Source: Candidatus Pullichristensenella stercorigallinarum (GTDB lineage: Bacteria; Bacillota; Clostridia; Christensenellales; Aristaeellaceae). Taken from it: 35,441 nucleotides of DNA. The notes beneath the pieces are model-generated. The model ran no database searches, was not told the origin of the DNA, and was given only the letters and a program-made list of their open reading frames with translations. Positions 23,533 to 31,200 of the stretch are shown here, piece after piece. How positions within the stretch are numbered: position 1 is the first letter of the stretch; the number at the start of each line of letters is the position of its first letter. The DNA is taken from positions 1 through 35,441 of the forward strand of contig DVFZ01000105.1 of assembly GCA_018712945.1 (NCBI GenBank), in the 5' to 3' direction. Made by a program: the position numbers and the translations under genes.

Positions 23533-23566
23533 CTGGAGCGGCAATGCACGAAAGGACGAATGCAGC

Positions 23567-23995
23567 ATGAGCATGAAGCGCACCCGCATACACGTAAACC
23601 TGCCCCATGTGGCGCACGCGCACCATCATCCCGCGCGCGAACACTTTGCCCGCATCCCCGCCCCCAGCTTCAAAATGACGCCCATCAAGCGCTACCGGCT
23701 GGCCAAAAAGCCCGACAACCGGGGCGAAGAGCGGCTGCTGCTTTTCCGCAACCTGTTTGTGGCGGCGGCGGCGGTACTGTTCCTTCTGGCCATGGTGCCC
23801 GAGCTGTTTGCCCACCACCTCAAATACATCGTGCGCGGCGTGGCCTACATTTTCGGCGCGGGCGCTTACATGAGCGAAATGCTGATTCTGACGGACAATT
23901 TCAAGCACATGCACCCCTTCCGGGAAATGTTCATGCCCTACGCTTTCGGAATCCTGTATGTGCTGATGTCCATTTCCTATTTTTTAGAGGCGTAA
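23567..23995 (+). CDS. Small membrane protein of unknown function
   Basis: A 142-residue protein I do not recognise. The N-terminal 55 residues are basic and histidine-rich (HVAHAHHHPAREHF) and presumably cytoplasmic. Three hydrophobic segments follow: about 63-80, 85-105 and 118-140. Between the second and third is the polar stretch LTDNFKHMHPFREM. There is no signal peptide. The start is the ATG after GAAAGGACG; a second ATG two codons later is also possible. It is transcribed alone from a perfect consensus promoter and ends at a strong terminator, which argues it is real and well expressed. The histidines could bind a metal, but that is speculation. Confidence 0.75.
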   Translation: MSMKRTRIHVNLPHVAHAHHHPAREHFARIPAPSFKMTPIKRYRLAKKPDNRGEERLLLFRNLFVAAAAVLFLLAMVPELFAHHLKYIVRGVAYIFGAGAYMSEMLILTDNFKHMHPFREMFMPYAFGILYVLMSISYFLEA

Positions 23996-24021
23996 GCCCC
24001 CATTGGCCCGGACGCCATCCG

Positions 24022-24055
24022 GCCCCTCCGCCCTGTTTCGCGGAGGGGCGTTTTT
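24022..24055 (+). terminator. Intrinsic terminator
   Basis: GCCCCTCCG (24022-24030) pairs with CGGAGGGGC (24041-24049), followed by G and TTTTT. It ends the small membrane protein transcript. Confidence 0.85.
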
Positions 24056-24152
24056 GTGGATCCGCCCCGGGGCGCGCAGGCAACCGCGCAAATTTTCGCA
24101 GCGCGGGCGCGTCGGCATGCCCGGCCCCGCCGGAAGGCGGAGGGCTAAACAA

Positions 24153-24179
24153 ACGCCCCGCCCATTGTCTCTGGGCGGG
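24153..24179. terminator. GC-rich hairpin
   Basis: GCCCCGCCC pairs with GGGCGGGGC around an ATTGTCTCT loop; only two T's follow. It is the first of three hairpins stacked in the gap before the ABC exporter genes. Confidence 0.45.
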
Positions 24180-24185
24180 GCTTAA

Positions 24186-24238
24186 AAAGACTTTGGTTTG
24201 TTTACTTTTTGCGCGTTGAAAAGCAAACCGAAGTCTTT
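24186..24238. repeat. 15-bp inverted repeat with 23-base loop
   Basis: AAAGACTTTGGTTTG (24186-24200) and CAAACCGAAGTCTTT (24224-24238) are complementary except for one position that becomes a wobble pair in RNA. The AT-rich stem stands out from the GC-rich surroundings. It is not a terminator on either strand. Confidence 0.65.
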
Positions 24239-24246
24239 AATTATGG

Positions 24247-24278
24247 AAAACGGGCGGGGAAGCGGCCTTCCCCGCCCG
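24247..24278 (-). terminator. Terminator of the marR-ABC exporter operon
   Basis: Perfect 12-bp stem: CGGGCGGGGAAG (24251-24262) with CTTCCCCGCCCG (24267-24278), followed on the minus strand by TTTT. It begins seven bases past the last exporter stop. Confidence 0.8.
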
Positions 24279-24284
24279 CCGCGC

Positions 24285-26174
24285 TTACGAAAGCTCGAAC
24301 GCGCCGGTATACAGCTTGTAATAGGTGCCCTTTTGCTCGAGCAGTTGCTCGTGGGTGCCGCGCTCGATGATGCGGCCATGGTCGAGCACCATGATGACGT
24401 CGGAATTCTGCACCGTGGAGAGGCGGTGGGCGATGACGAACACCGTGCGCCCCTTCATCAGCGCGTCCATGCCCTTTTGCACCAGGGCCTCGGTGCGCGT
24501 ATCGATGGAGGAGGTGGCCTCGTCCAGAATCATCACCGGCGGGTTGGCCACGGCGGCGCGGGCGATGGAAATGAGCTGCCGCTGGCCCTGCGAAAGCCCG
24601 CTGCCGTCGCCTTCGAGCATGGTATCATAGCCCTTGGGCAGGCGGGAGATGAAGCTGTGGGCATTGGCGAGCTTGGCGGCGGCGATGCACTCCTCGTCGG
24701 TGGCGTCCAGCTTGCCATAGCGGATATTGTCCATCACGGTGCCGGTAAAGAGGTTCACATCCTGCAACACCACGCCCAGGGATCGGCGCAGGTCGTCCTT
24801 TTTGATTTTGCCGATATTGATGCCGTCGTAGCGAATCTTGCCGTCCTTGATATCGTAGAAGCGGTTGATGAGGTTGGTGATGGTGGTTTTGCCCGCGCCG
24901 GTGGCGCCCACGAAGGCCACCTTCTGGCCGGGTTCGGCATAGAGGGTGATATCGTGCAGCACTTCCTTATCCTGCTCATAGGCAAAGTCCACATTGTACA
25001 TGCGCACCTCGCCCTGCAGCGGCGTGGTGGTCACGGTGCCATCGTGATGGGGATGACGCCACTCCCAGCCGTCGCCATTGGCGTTCTTTTGCAGGGTGAC
25101 ATAGCCGTCGTCGGCCTCGGAAGGCTCGTCCAGAAGCTGGAAGATGCGGCCCGCGCCCGCCAGGGCCATGACCACGCTGTTGAGCTGCTGGGAAACCTGG
25201 TTGATGGGCTGGGTGAAGCTGCGCGAAAGCTGCATGAACGAGGCGATGGTGCCCAGGGTAAACACGCCGGCGCCGGTAATGCTGACGTTGGTCACGCCAG
25301 CGATGGCCAGCGAACCGCCGATCAGCGCCATCATCACATAAAGCAGGCTGCTCAGGCTGACCATGACCGGCATGAGCATATTGCCGTAGCCATTGGCGCG
25401 CGAGGCGTTGTGGCACAGTTCCTCGTTGCGGCCGTCAAAGGCCTTTTCCGCCTCCTCCTCGTGGCAGAACACCTTTACGACCCGCTGGCCGTTGATCATT
25501 TCCTCAATATAGCCGTTCAAATCGCCCAGCGACTTCTGCTGGCGCACGAAGTATTTGCCGCTGCGCCCGGCGATTTTGCGGGAGACCACCAGCATCAGGC
25601 ACACATAGAGGATGGCGAACGCCGTCAGGTACAGGCTGAGGGAGAGCATGCTCACCAGCACGGTAATCAGCGTCACCGCGGCGGAAACCACCTGGGGCAG
25701 CGATTGGGAAATCATCTGGCGCAGGGTGTCGGTATCGTTGGTGTAATAGCTCATCACGTCGCCGTGGGTGTGGGTATCGAAGTAGCGCAGGGGCAACGTC
25801 TGCATATGGCTGAACATATCGTCGCGGATGTCCTTGAGGGTGGACTGGGCGACCGTGGCCATCAGGCGGTTGTAAAACAGCGAGGAAAGAATACCCACCA
25901 GATAGATGCACGCCATGGTGGCAATGGCTTTGAGCAGGCCCGTAAACACCGGGGCGGCCTCGAGCAGCAGCGGGGCGATGTATTCATCAATCAGGCGCTG
26001 CAAAAACAACGCCGAAGCCACGTTCGCAATAGAGCTCAGGGCGATGCACAGCAGCACCACCAGCATGGTGCCCTTGCGGCGCATGATGTAGCCAATCAGG
26101 CGCTTAAGCGCGCTGCGGTCCATGTTCTTAAGGCTCAGCCCGGCCTGGGAGCGATGCGTTCCTTGATGCGTCAT
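24285..26174 (-). CDS. ABC exporter half, consensus-site subunit
   Basis: A 629-residue membrane domain plus ATPase: six helices in about 25-330, nucleotide-binding domain from about 390. Walker A is GATGAGKTT, Walker B VMILDEATSSID with the catalytic glutamate, and the H-switch is AHRLST. The signature is LSQGQ instead of LSGGQ. Together with its partner this forms the asymmetric heterodimer of the BmrCD/TM287-288 type: this subunit supplies the catalytic Walker B and histidine of the working site and the weakened signature of the other. Likely exports drugs or lipophilic compounds; the substrate is unknown. An insertion of about 30 residues precedes the ATPase domain (WEWRHPHHDG). Its start overlaps the previous stop by four bases (ATGA), so translation is coupled. 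Confidence 0.93.
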   Translation of the reverse strand: MTHQGTHRSQAGLSLKNMDRSALKRLIGYIMRRKGTMLVVLLCIALSSIANVASALFLQRLIDEYIAPLLLEAAPVFTGLLKAIATMACIYLVGILSSLFYNRLMATVAQSTLKDIRDDMFSHMQTLPLRYFDTHTHGDVMSYYTNDTDTLRQMISQSLPQVVSAAVTLITVLVSMLSLSLYLTAFAILYVCLMLVVSRKIAGRSGKYFVRQQKSLGDLNGYIEEMINGQRVVKVFCHEEEAEKAFDGRNEELCHNASRANGYGNMLMPVMVSLSSLLYVMMALIGGSLAIAGVTNVSITGAGVFTLGTIASFMQLSRSFTQPINQVSQQLNSVVMALAGAGRIFQLLDEPSEADDGYVTLQKNANGDGWEWRHPHHDGTVTTTPLQGEVRMYNVDFAYEQDKEVLHDITLYAEPGQKVAFVGATGAGKTTITNLINRFYDIKDGKIRYDGINIGKIKKDDLRRSLGVVLQDVNLFTGTVMDNIRYGKLDATDEECIAAAKLANAHSFISRLPKGYDTMLEGDGSGLSQGQRQLISIARAAVANPPVMILDEATSSIDTRTEALVQKGMDALMKGRTVFVIAHRLSTVQNSDVIMVLDHGRIIERGTHEQLLEQKGTYYKLYTGAFELS

Positions 26175-28135
26175 GCCTGTTCGCCTCCCTTCGCTTCCTT
26201 GGCTTTTTTGGAAGGTTTGTCCTTTTTATCCTTGTCCTTTTTTCCGTCCTTGGGCGCGTCCTTCTCCTTCTTGGCGTCCTTGACCTTTTTGTCCTTCTTA
26301 TCCTTTTTCGCGTCCGCGGCGGGCGGCTCCAGGGCCGCGCGCGCTTCCTGCGCGTTCTGGGCGTCGGCGCGTTCCAGCTCGCTCTGCGCGGCGGCGCTGT
26401 TTTGCGACTGGTACACCTCGCGGTAGATAGCGCACTTGCGAATCAGTTCCTCGTGCTTGCCCACGGCCACAATCTCGCCGCCGTCCATGACGATGATCTT
26501 GTCCGCGTCCATCAGCGAGGACACGCGCTGGGCGATGATAATCTTGGTGACCTCGGGCCGTTCGGTGGCCAGGGCCTTGCGAATCAGGGCGTCGGTCTGG
26601 GTATCGACGGCGCTGGTGGAGTCGTCCATGATGAGGATTTTCGGCTTTTTGAGCAGCGCGCGGGCAATGCACAGCCGCTGGCGCTGGCCGCCGGAGACGT
26701 TGGAGCCGCCCTGCTCGATGTGGGTATCGTAGCCGTCGGGGAAGGAGCGGATGAAGTCGTCCGCCTGGGCGAGCTTGCAGGCGTGCACCATTTCCTCGTC
26801 GGTGGCGTTTTTGTCGCCCCAGCGCAGGTTTTCCTTGATGGTGCCGCTGAACAGCACGTTCTTTTGCAGCACCATGGCCACGGCGTCGCGCAGGGTTTCG
26901 ATATCGTAATCGCGCACGTCCACGCCGCCGACCAGCACGCGGCCGCTGGTAACGTCGTACAGGCGGGGGATGAGCTGCACCAGCGTGGATTTGGAAGCGC
27001 CCGTGCCGCCGAGAATGCCCACCACTTCGCCGGCGTTGATGGTCAAATCCGCGTCTTTCAGGCAGAGGCGGTTGGGATCGCCGGAATAGCTGAAGTTGAC
27101 GTTTTCAAAGCGGATGGAGCCGTCCTTGACTTCCTTAACCGGGTTTTCCGGGTTCTGGATGTCGGGCTTTTCTTCCAATACCTCAATGATGCGCTCCTCG
27201 CTGGCGCGGGAGATGGTCAGCATCACGAACACCATGGAAACCATCATCAGGCTCATGAGAATCTGCATGGCGTAGGAAATCAGGCTCATCAATTCGCCGG
27301 TGGTCATGCCCAGGGCCGGGTCGTTGCCGGAAGCCACGATCATGCGCGCGCCGAACCAGGAGATCAGCAGCATGACGGTATAAATGCAAAGCTGCATCAG
27401 CGGCATGTTGAAGGCCACGGTCTTTTCCGCCTTGGAGAAGTCCTTGTAGATGCTTTCGGAAATATCGCCGAACTTCTTTTCCTCGTACTTTTCACGCACA
27501 AAGGACTTCACCACGCGGATGCCGCGCAGGTTTTCCTGTACCACCTGGTTGAGCTTATCGTAGGTTTTGAACACGCGCTCGAAGATGGGGTGGGCGTGGC
27601 GCATGATGAGGATCAGGCCCACCAGCAAAAACGGCGTCACGCACAGGAAGATTGCCGCCAGTTCCGGGTTGATGGTGAACGCCATCACCATGGAGAAGAT
27701 CAGCATCACCGGGGCGCGGAAGAGTATGCGCTTGCGCATCTGGAAGGCCATCTGCACGTTGGTGATATCGGTGGTCAGGCGCGTGACCAGGCTGGCCGTG
27801 GAAAAGCGGTCGATGTTGGAAAAGGCGAAATCCTGCAAGTGATAATACATATCGTGGCGCAGGTTTTTGGCATAGCCCGCCGATGCCTCGGCAGCGGTTT
27901 TTCCGGCCAGCGCGCCGAAGAACAGCGTCACCACCGTGCAACCCACCAGAATCAGGCCCATGCGCCAGATATAGGACATGTCGCCCTTGTCGATGCCATA
28001 ATCAATCAGGTTGGCCATCAGGAAGGGGATGATGCACTCCATGATTGATTCCAGCGTCACATACAGCGGCGTGCGCAGGGAAAGGCCCCTGTATTCGCGC
28101 ACGCTGTTTCTAAGTATTTTTTTCGTTCTGAGCAT
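26171..28135 (-). CDS. ABC exporter half, degenerate-site subunit with lysine-rich tail
   Basis: A 654-residue membrane domain plus ATPase. Six helices lie in about 15-310 and the nucleotide-binding domain from about 345. Walker A is GGTGASKST and the signature VSGGQ is normal. Walker B is ILIMDDSTSAVD with aspartate in place of the catalytic glutamate, and the H-switch is AQRVSS with glutamine for histidine. Its own ATP site is therefore the non-hydrolysing one of a heterodimer. After the normal end at about residue 580 comes a tail of about 75 residues: alanine-rich, then repeated lysine-aspartate (KKDKKDKKVKDAKKEKD), not part of the family fold. The start is the ATG five bases after GGAGG, which lies inside the end of marR (26-base overlap). 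Confidence 0.93.
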   Translation of the reverse strand: MLRTKKILRNSVREYRGLSLRTPLYVTLESIMECIIPFLMANLIDYGIDKGDMSYIWRMGLILVGCTVVTLFFGALAGKTAAEASAGYAKNLRHDMYYHLQDFAFSNIDRFSTASLVTRLTTDITNVQMAFQMRKRILFRAPVMLIFSMVMAFTINPELAAIFLCVTPFLLVGLILIMRHAHPIFERVFKTYDKLNQVVQENLRGIRVVKSFVREKYEEKKFGDISESIYKDFSKAEKTVAFNMPLMQLCIYTVMLLISWFGARMIVASGNDPALGMTTGELMSLISYAMQILMSLMMVSMVFVMLTISRASEERIIEVLEEKPDIQNPENPVKEVKDGSIRFENVNFSYSGDPNRLCLKDADLTINAGEVVGILGGTGASKSTLVQLIPRLYDVTSGRVLVGGVDVRDYDIETLRDAVAMVLQKNVLFSGTIKENLRWGDKNATDEEMVHACKLAQADDFIRSFPDGYDTHIEQGGSNVSGGQRQRLCIARALLKKPKILIMDDSTSAVDTQTDALIRKALATERPEVTKIIIAQRVSSLMDADKIIVMDGGEIVAVGKHEELIRKCAIYREVYQSQNSAAAQSELERADAQNAQEARAALEPPAADAKKDKKDKKVKDAKKEKDAPKDGKKDKDKKDKPSKKAKEAKGGEQA

Positions 28136-28580
28136 ATTGACCTCCGTTGTCATTCAATATGTTTTCCAGCACGCGGCGCAAGAGCAGCCGCAGGCATTCG
28201 ACTTCCTGCGCGTCCATGCCGGCAGTAATCCGTTGCTCCATTTGGGCGTTATGTTCCCGCACCGCAGAGATGAAGCCCCAGCCCTCCGCGGTAAGATAGA
28301 CGCTTTTTACACGCCTGTCCGCCGAATCAAAGCCGCTGTGCACCAGCCCCTTGGCCTCCAGCCGCTTGATCAGCCCCACCACTGTGGGGTGCGATACCTG
28401 CAAAAAGTCCTCGATATCCTTTTGCGAGGGCGGCGCTTCCCCATGTTTGAGCAGGTAATACAAAATCCGCATTTGCGAAAAGGTCATGCCGGAGGATTTG
28501 AGGTTGTTGTTGGCCTGGCGATCCATGTTGTTGTGGATGCGGGCGAGCAAAAAGCCGATTGACTCCGCCTCGGCAGGCAT
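28110..28580 (-). CDS. MarR-family transcriptional regulator
   Basis: A 156-residue winged-helix repressor. The DNA-binding core is at about 45-100: MTFSQMRILYYLLKHG, then the recognition-helix region DFLQVSHPTVVGLIKRLEAKGLV and the wing DSADRRVKSVYLT with the conserved D-x-R. Helices at both ends would form the dimer. It is the first gene of an operon with two ABC exporter halves, the classic layout of a drug-responsive MarR that represses itself and an efflux pump. Two tandem palindromes sit between its -10 box and its ribosome site, a clear operator. The ATG follows GGGAGGGGAG. The inducing ligand is unknown. Confidence 0.93.
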   Translation of the reverse strand: MPAEAESIGFLLARIHNNMDRQANNNLKSSGMTFSQMRILYYLLKHGEAPPSQKDIEDFLQVSHPTVVGLIKRLEAKGLVHSGFDSADRRVKSVYLTAEGWGFISAVREHNAQMEQRITAGMDAQEVECLRLLLRRVLENILNDNGGQYAQNEKNT

Positions 28581-28604
28581 GCACTCCCCTCCCTTGCAAA
28601 AAAT

Positions 28605-28634
28605 ATGTAGCATGCTACATGTAGCATGCTACAT
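28605..28634 (-). promoter_or_regulatory. Double MarR operator
   Basis: ATGTAGCATGCTACAT, a perfect 16-base palindrome, occurs at 28605-28620 and again at 28619-28634, sharing two bases. The centres are 14 bases apart. It starts directly after the -10 box and covers the likely transcription start, so binding would block initiation. That the MarR protein encoded next door binds here is inferred from position and symmetry. Confidence 0.85.
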
Positions 28635-28663
28635 ATTATACAAACGAAGCGCTGTCCCGTCAA
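28635..28663 (-). promoter_or_regulatory. Promoter of the marR-ABC exporter operon
   Basis: On the minus strand: TTGACG (28658-28663), a 17-base spacer and TATAAT (28635-28640), directly abutting the double palindrome. Confidence 0.85.
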
Positions 28664-28718
28664 TGGGATTCGATGAAATTTCACGCCGGTTTTGCATTGG
28701 TTACATACGTGGCAAATG

Positions 28719-29174
28719 TTAAGCGGCAAACAGCGCCTGCGCCATCCGCGTCAGGCCCGCCGCGGCCTCCGCGGCAAACGCCGCCGCAAGCAGCGTCAAA
28801 AGCGCGGCCACGGGAAAGAGCAGCGCGCGCTCCCAGCGGCGCATGCCGCGCTGGAAAAGGCATTTGACCAGCGCCGCGGCGAGCAGGGCGACAAGCGTGG
28901 CCAGCAAAAGGATGTTGAAACTGTCGTGAACCCACGAGGGCAGGGCATGGCCCGTGGCGGCTTCGTAGAGGGTGTGGACGCTGCCGGAGAGCACGACAGT
29001 AATGGCCGAAAAGTATATCGCCCGGCGCAAGAGCCGCTGCCAGGGATGCTTTTGCAGATAGCGTTTCGAGGCGTCAGAGAAGCCGAGCAACAGCGCCGCA
29101 TGGCGAATGCGCTCCAGGGATGAACGCAGGAAAAAGGGGATATTGCCGTCCGATTTGCGCGGGTCGTTCAGCAA
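28719..29174 (-). CDS. Small membrane protein of unknown function
   Basis: A 151-residue protein I do not recognise. After about 45 basic residues (FLRSSLERIRHAALL, then SKRYLQKHPWQRLLRR) there are three hydrophobic segments: about 46-65, 77-97 and 109-138. The last is very alanine-rich. The frame stays open further upstream, but that part lies in the tandem array. I placed the start at the TTG at 29172-29174, nine bases after GGAGG; the next ATG would remove part of the first helix. No promoter is evident. Regular hydrophobic periodicity and typical codon use favour a real gene, but no family supports it. Confidence 0.55.
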   Translation of the reverse strand: MLNDPRKSDGNIPFFLRSSLERIRHAALLLGFSDASKRYLQKHPWQRLLRRAIYFSAITVVLSGSVHTLYEAATGHALPSWVHDSFNILLLATLVALLAAALVKCLFQRGMRRWERALLFPVAALLTLLAAAFAAEAAAGLTRMAQALFAA

Positions 29175-29189
29175 GCGCGCACGCCTCCT

Positions 29190-29815
29190 TCGTTCTCGGG
29201 TTAGGGGTGCTCGGCAAATGGGCAGCGGCCTTGCTGGACGGGGGTGTATGTCGCTTGGCTGCGTGCCGCGGCCTCCGATGGGCAATTCTCATGTGCCGGT
29301 CGGGGAGCATGGTACGTCCGCCGTCATCACAGTTTTTGCGCAAAGTCAAGCGGCGCGGCGCGTTCCTGGTTGGCGGGGGTTGGGGATTGTTCGGCAAATG
29401 GGCTCTAGCCCTTATCAGCCGGGGGAGGATATGTCGCTTGGCCGCGTGCCGTAGTCCTCGATGGGCAATTCTCATGTGCCGGTCGGGGAGCGCGGCGCTT
29501 CCGCCGTCATCACAGTTTTTGCGCAAAGTCCGGCAAGCGCGGTGCCTTCCTGGTTGGCGGGTTCGGGTGGCGTTCGGCAAATGGGCAGCGGCCTTGCCGG
29601 ATGGGGGTGTATGTCGCTTGGATGCGTGCCGCGGCCTCCGATGGGCAATTCTCATGTGCCGGTCGGGGAGCGCGGCGCTTCCGCCGTCATCACGGTTTTT
29701 GCGCAAAGTCAGGCGGCGCGGCGTGTCCCTGGTTGGCGGGGTTTGGGGGTGTTCGGCAAATGGGCAGCGGCCTTGACGGACGGGGGTGTAGGTCGCTTGG
29801 CTGCGCGGCGCAGGT
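29190..29815. repeat. Tandem array T1: unit about 180 bp, about 3.4 copies
   Basis: The marker TCGGCAAATGGGC starts at 29211, 29391, 29574 and 29753, giving units of 180, 183 and 179 bases. Each full unit also holds GATGGGCAATTCTCATGTG and GTTTTTGCGCAAAGTC. Copies differ at scattered positions, about 85-90% alike by eye. Open frames cross the array on both strands, but one unit of 179 breaks the frame and none has a convincing start, so I treat it as non-coding. It lies between mnmM and the small membrane protein gene. From 29816 to 29897 I see nothing else. Confidence 0.85.
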
Positions 29816-29897
29816 TTTCGCGCCCAGTAGCCCTCTGCCGCGGTTCTTGCGCGTCGTTCAGCAGCACGCCGCATCCTCACGGCATCGTCTTTGCCCC

Positions 29898-30464
29898 TTA
29901 CGGCCTGCGCCGCACGGTCAACAGCTCTGGCGGGCTGTTTTTCTGGTTCATGTAACGCTGGTGCATGACGTCCAGCGAGGCGGGCAGCGCCTGCGCCCAG
30001 GCAAGCAGGGCTTCACGCTCGCGCGCGCCCTCCTCGTGGCCGGGATAGACGCAAACGGTGAGCACGCCGCCCGGCGCGAGCAGTTCCACCGCCTGCGAGA
30101 CGGCTTGCAACGTGGTTTCCACGCGCGTAGTAACGGCGTGCGCCGCCCCCGGCAGCCAGCCGAGGTTGAATACGGCCGCGTCCACGCCCGGGGGCACGAC
30201 CTCCGCCATGCGCTCGTGGCCCATGCAAAACAGCTCCGCGCGCGCAAGCAGCCCCTTCTGTGCAAGCCGCGCCCGCGTGCGCTCCACGGCCTCGGCCTGC
30301 ACGTCGAAGCCGTACACGCGCCCCGTCTCGCCCACCAACGCGCAAAGCCTTTCGGCGTCGTAGCCGTTGCCCAGCGTGGCGTCCACGGCGGTCGCGCCGG
30401 GATACAGCGCGTCCACAATCAAGCGCTCCGCCCAGCGGCGGGCGCTGCCAAAGTCGGTAGACAT
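29898..30464 (-). CDS. mnmM: tRNA 5-(aminomethyl)-2-thiouridine methyltransferase MnmM (YtqB)
   Basis: A 188-residue class I SAM methyltransferase of the compact YtqB type, once labelled rRNA methylase. MnmM methylates nm5s2U34 to mnm5s2U34 in the wobble position of certain tRNAs in Gram-positive bacteria. The SAM-binding motif I is AVDATLGNGYDAERL (about 26-40). Further YtqB-type marks are the N-L-G-W-L-P-G-A segment near residue 100, VYPGHEEG near 143 and the terminal YMNQKNSPPELL. The ATG follows CAGGAGG. It stands alone between two tandem repeat arrays, with no other tRNA-modification gene nearby. The identification is by pattern, but the motif order is distinctive. Confidence 0.85.
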   Translation of the reverse strand: MSTDFGSARRWAERLIVDALYPGATAVDATLGNGYDAERLCALVGETGRVYGFDVQAEAVERTRARLAQKGLLARAELFCMGHERMAEVVPPGVDAAVFNLGWLPGAAHAVTTRVETTLQAVSQAVELLAPGGVLTVCVYPGHEEGAREREALLAWAQALPASLDVMHQRYMNQKNSPPELLTVRRRP

Positions 30465-30525
30465 GGTTTCCTCCTGTTGCTTCGTATTTCAGGTTCCCGC
30501 CGGACAGCGAGCCTGCATTCTTTTT

Positions 30526-31200
30526 CAAATGCGAGAGCGCGGTTCGTCTGCCCCTTGGGGTGCATTGCATCGGTTCGCAGGCCCGCCGGGCGTTTTCCGC
30601 GCTTGCGCGCCCGGCAATCGCTTGCCCATGCCCGTTCGTCATGGCGGACGGATTCCGGCCTGAAATGGCGGCGCACAGCCCCCGGCTCCCGCCCCCTGTT
30701 GCAAAACTTCAAATGCGAGAGCACAGCGGCCTGCGCCGTCGGGGTGCATTGCATCGGTTCACAGACCCGCCGGGCGTTTTCCGCGCTTGCGCGCCCGGCA
30801 GTCGCTTGCCTATTCCGTTCGATATGGCGGGCGGATTCCGGTCAGAAATGGCGGCGGACTGCCCCCGGCTCCCGGCACCTATTGCAAGAGTTCATATGCG
30901 AAAGCGCAGCAGCCTACGCCGTCGGGGTGCATTGCACCAGTTCGCAGACACGCCGGGCGTTTTCCGCGCTTGACCGCCCGGCAATCGCTTGCCCATGCCG
31001 TTTGTCATGGCGGACGGATTCCGGTCAGAAATGGCGGCGGACTGCCCCAGCTCCCGGCACCTATTGCAAGACTTCAAATGCGAGAGCGCAGCGGAGTGCC
31101 CCGTCTGGGCGCATTGCATCGGTTCGCAGACTCACCGGGCGTTTTCCGCGCTTGACCGCCCGGCGCTTATTTGCCCATGCCGTTCAGCACGGCGGACAGA
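30526..31200. repeat. Tandem array T2: unit about 183 bp, about 3.7 copies
   Basis: The marker CAAATGCGAGAGC (CATATGCGAAAGC in copy 3) starts at 30526, 30710, 30893 and 31075: spacing 184, 183, 182. Each unit has GGGTGCATTGCA, CGGGCGTTTTCCGCGCTTG and TTGCCCATGCCG. The last unit runs into the 3' end of the gene at 31167-31760: its TTGCCCATGCCGTTC contains codons for the final residues. The array therefore looks like repeated copying of that gene's end plus its downstream flank. No gene is seen in 30465-31166. Confidence 0.85.

Noticed and set aside
24198..28048. Long plus-strand open frames (742 and 548 codons)
   Set aside because: They are antisense to the two ABC exporter genes; no start with a ribosome site and no domain.
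29074..29880. A minus-strand open frame of 268 codons crossing array T1, with peptide repeats (RHMRIAHR)
   Set aside because: One repeat unit is 179 bases long and breaks the shared frame, there is no ribosome site, and the composition is Arg/His/Pro-rich as expected from GC-rich non-coding repeats.
29190..31200. CRISPR array
   Set aside because: Repeat units of about 180 bp follow each other directly with no unique spacers, copies diverge throughout and no cas gene is present.
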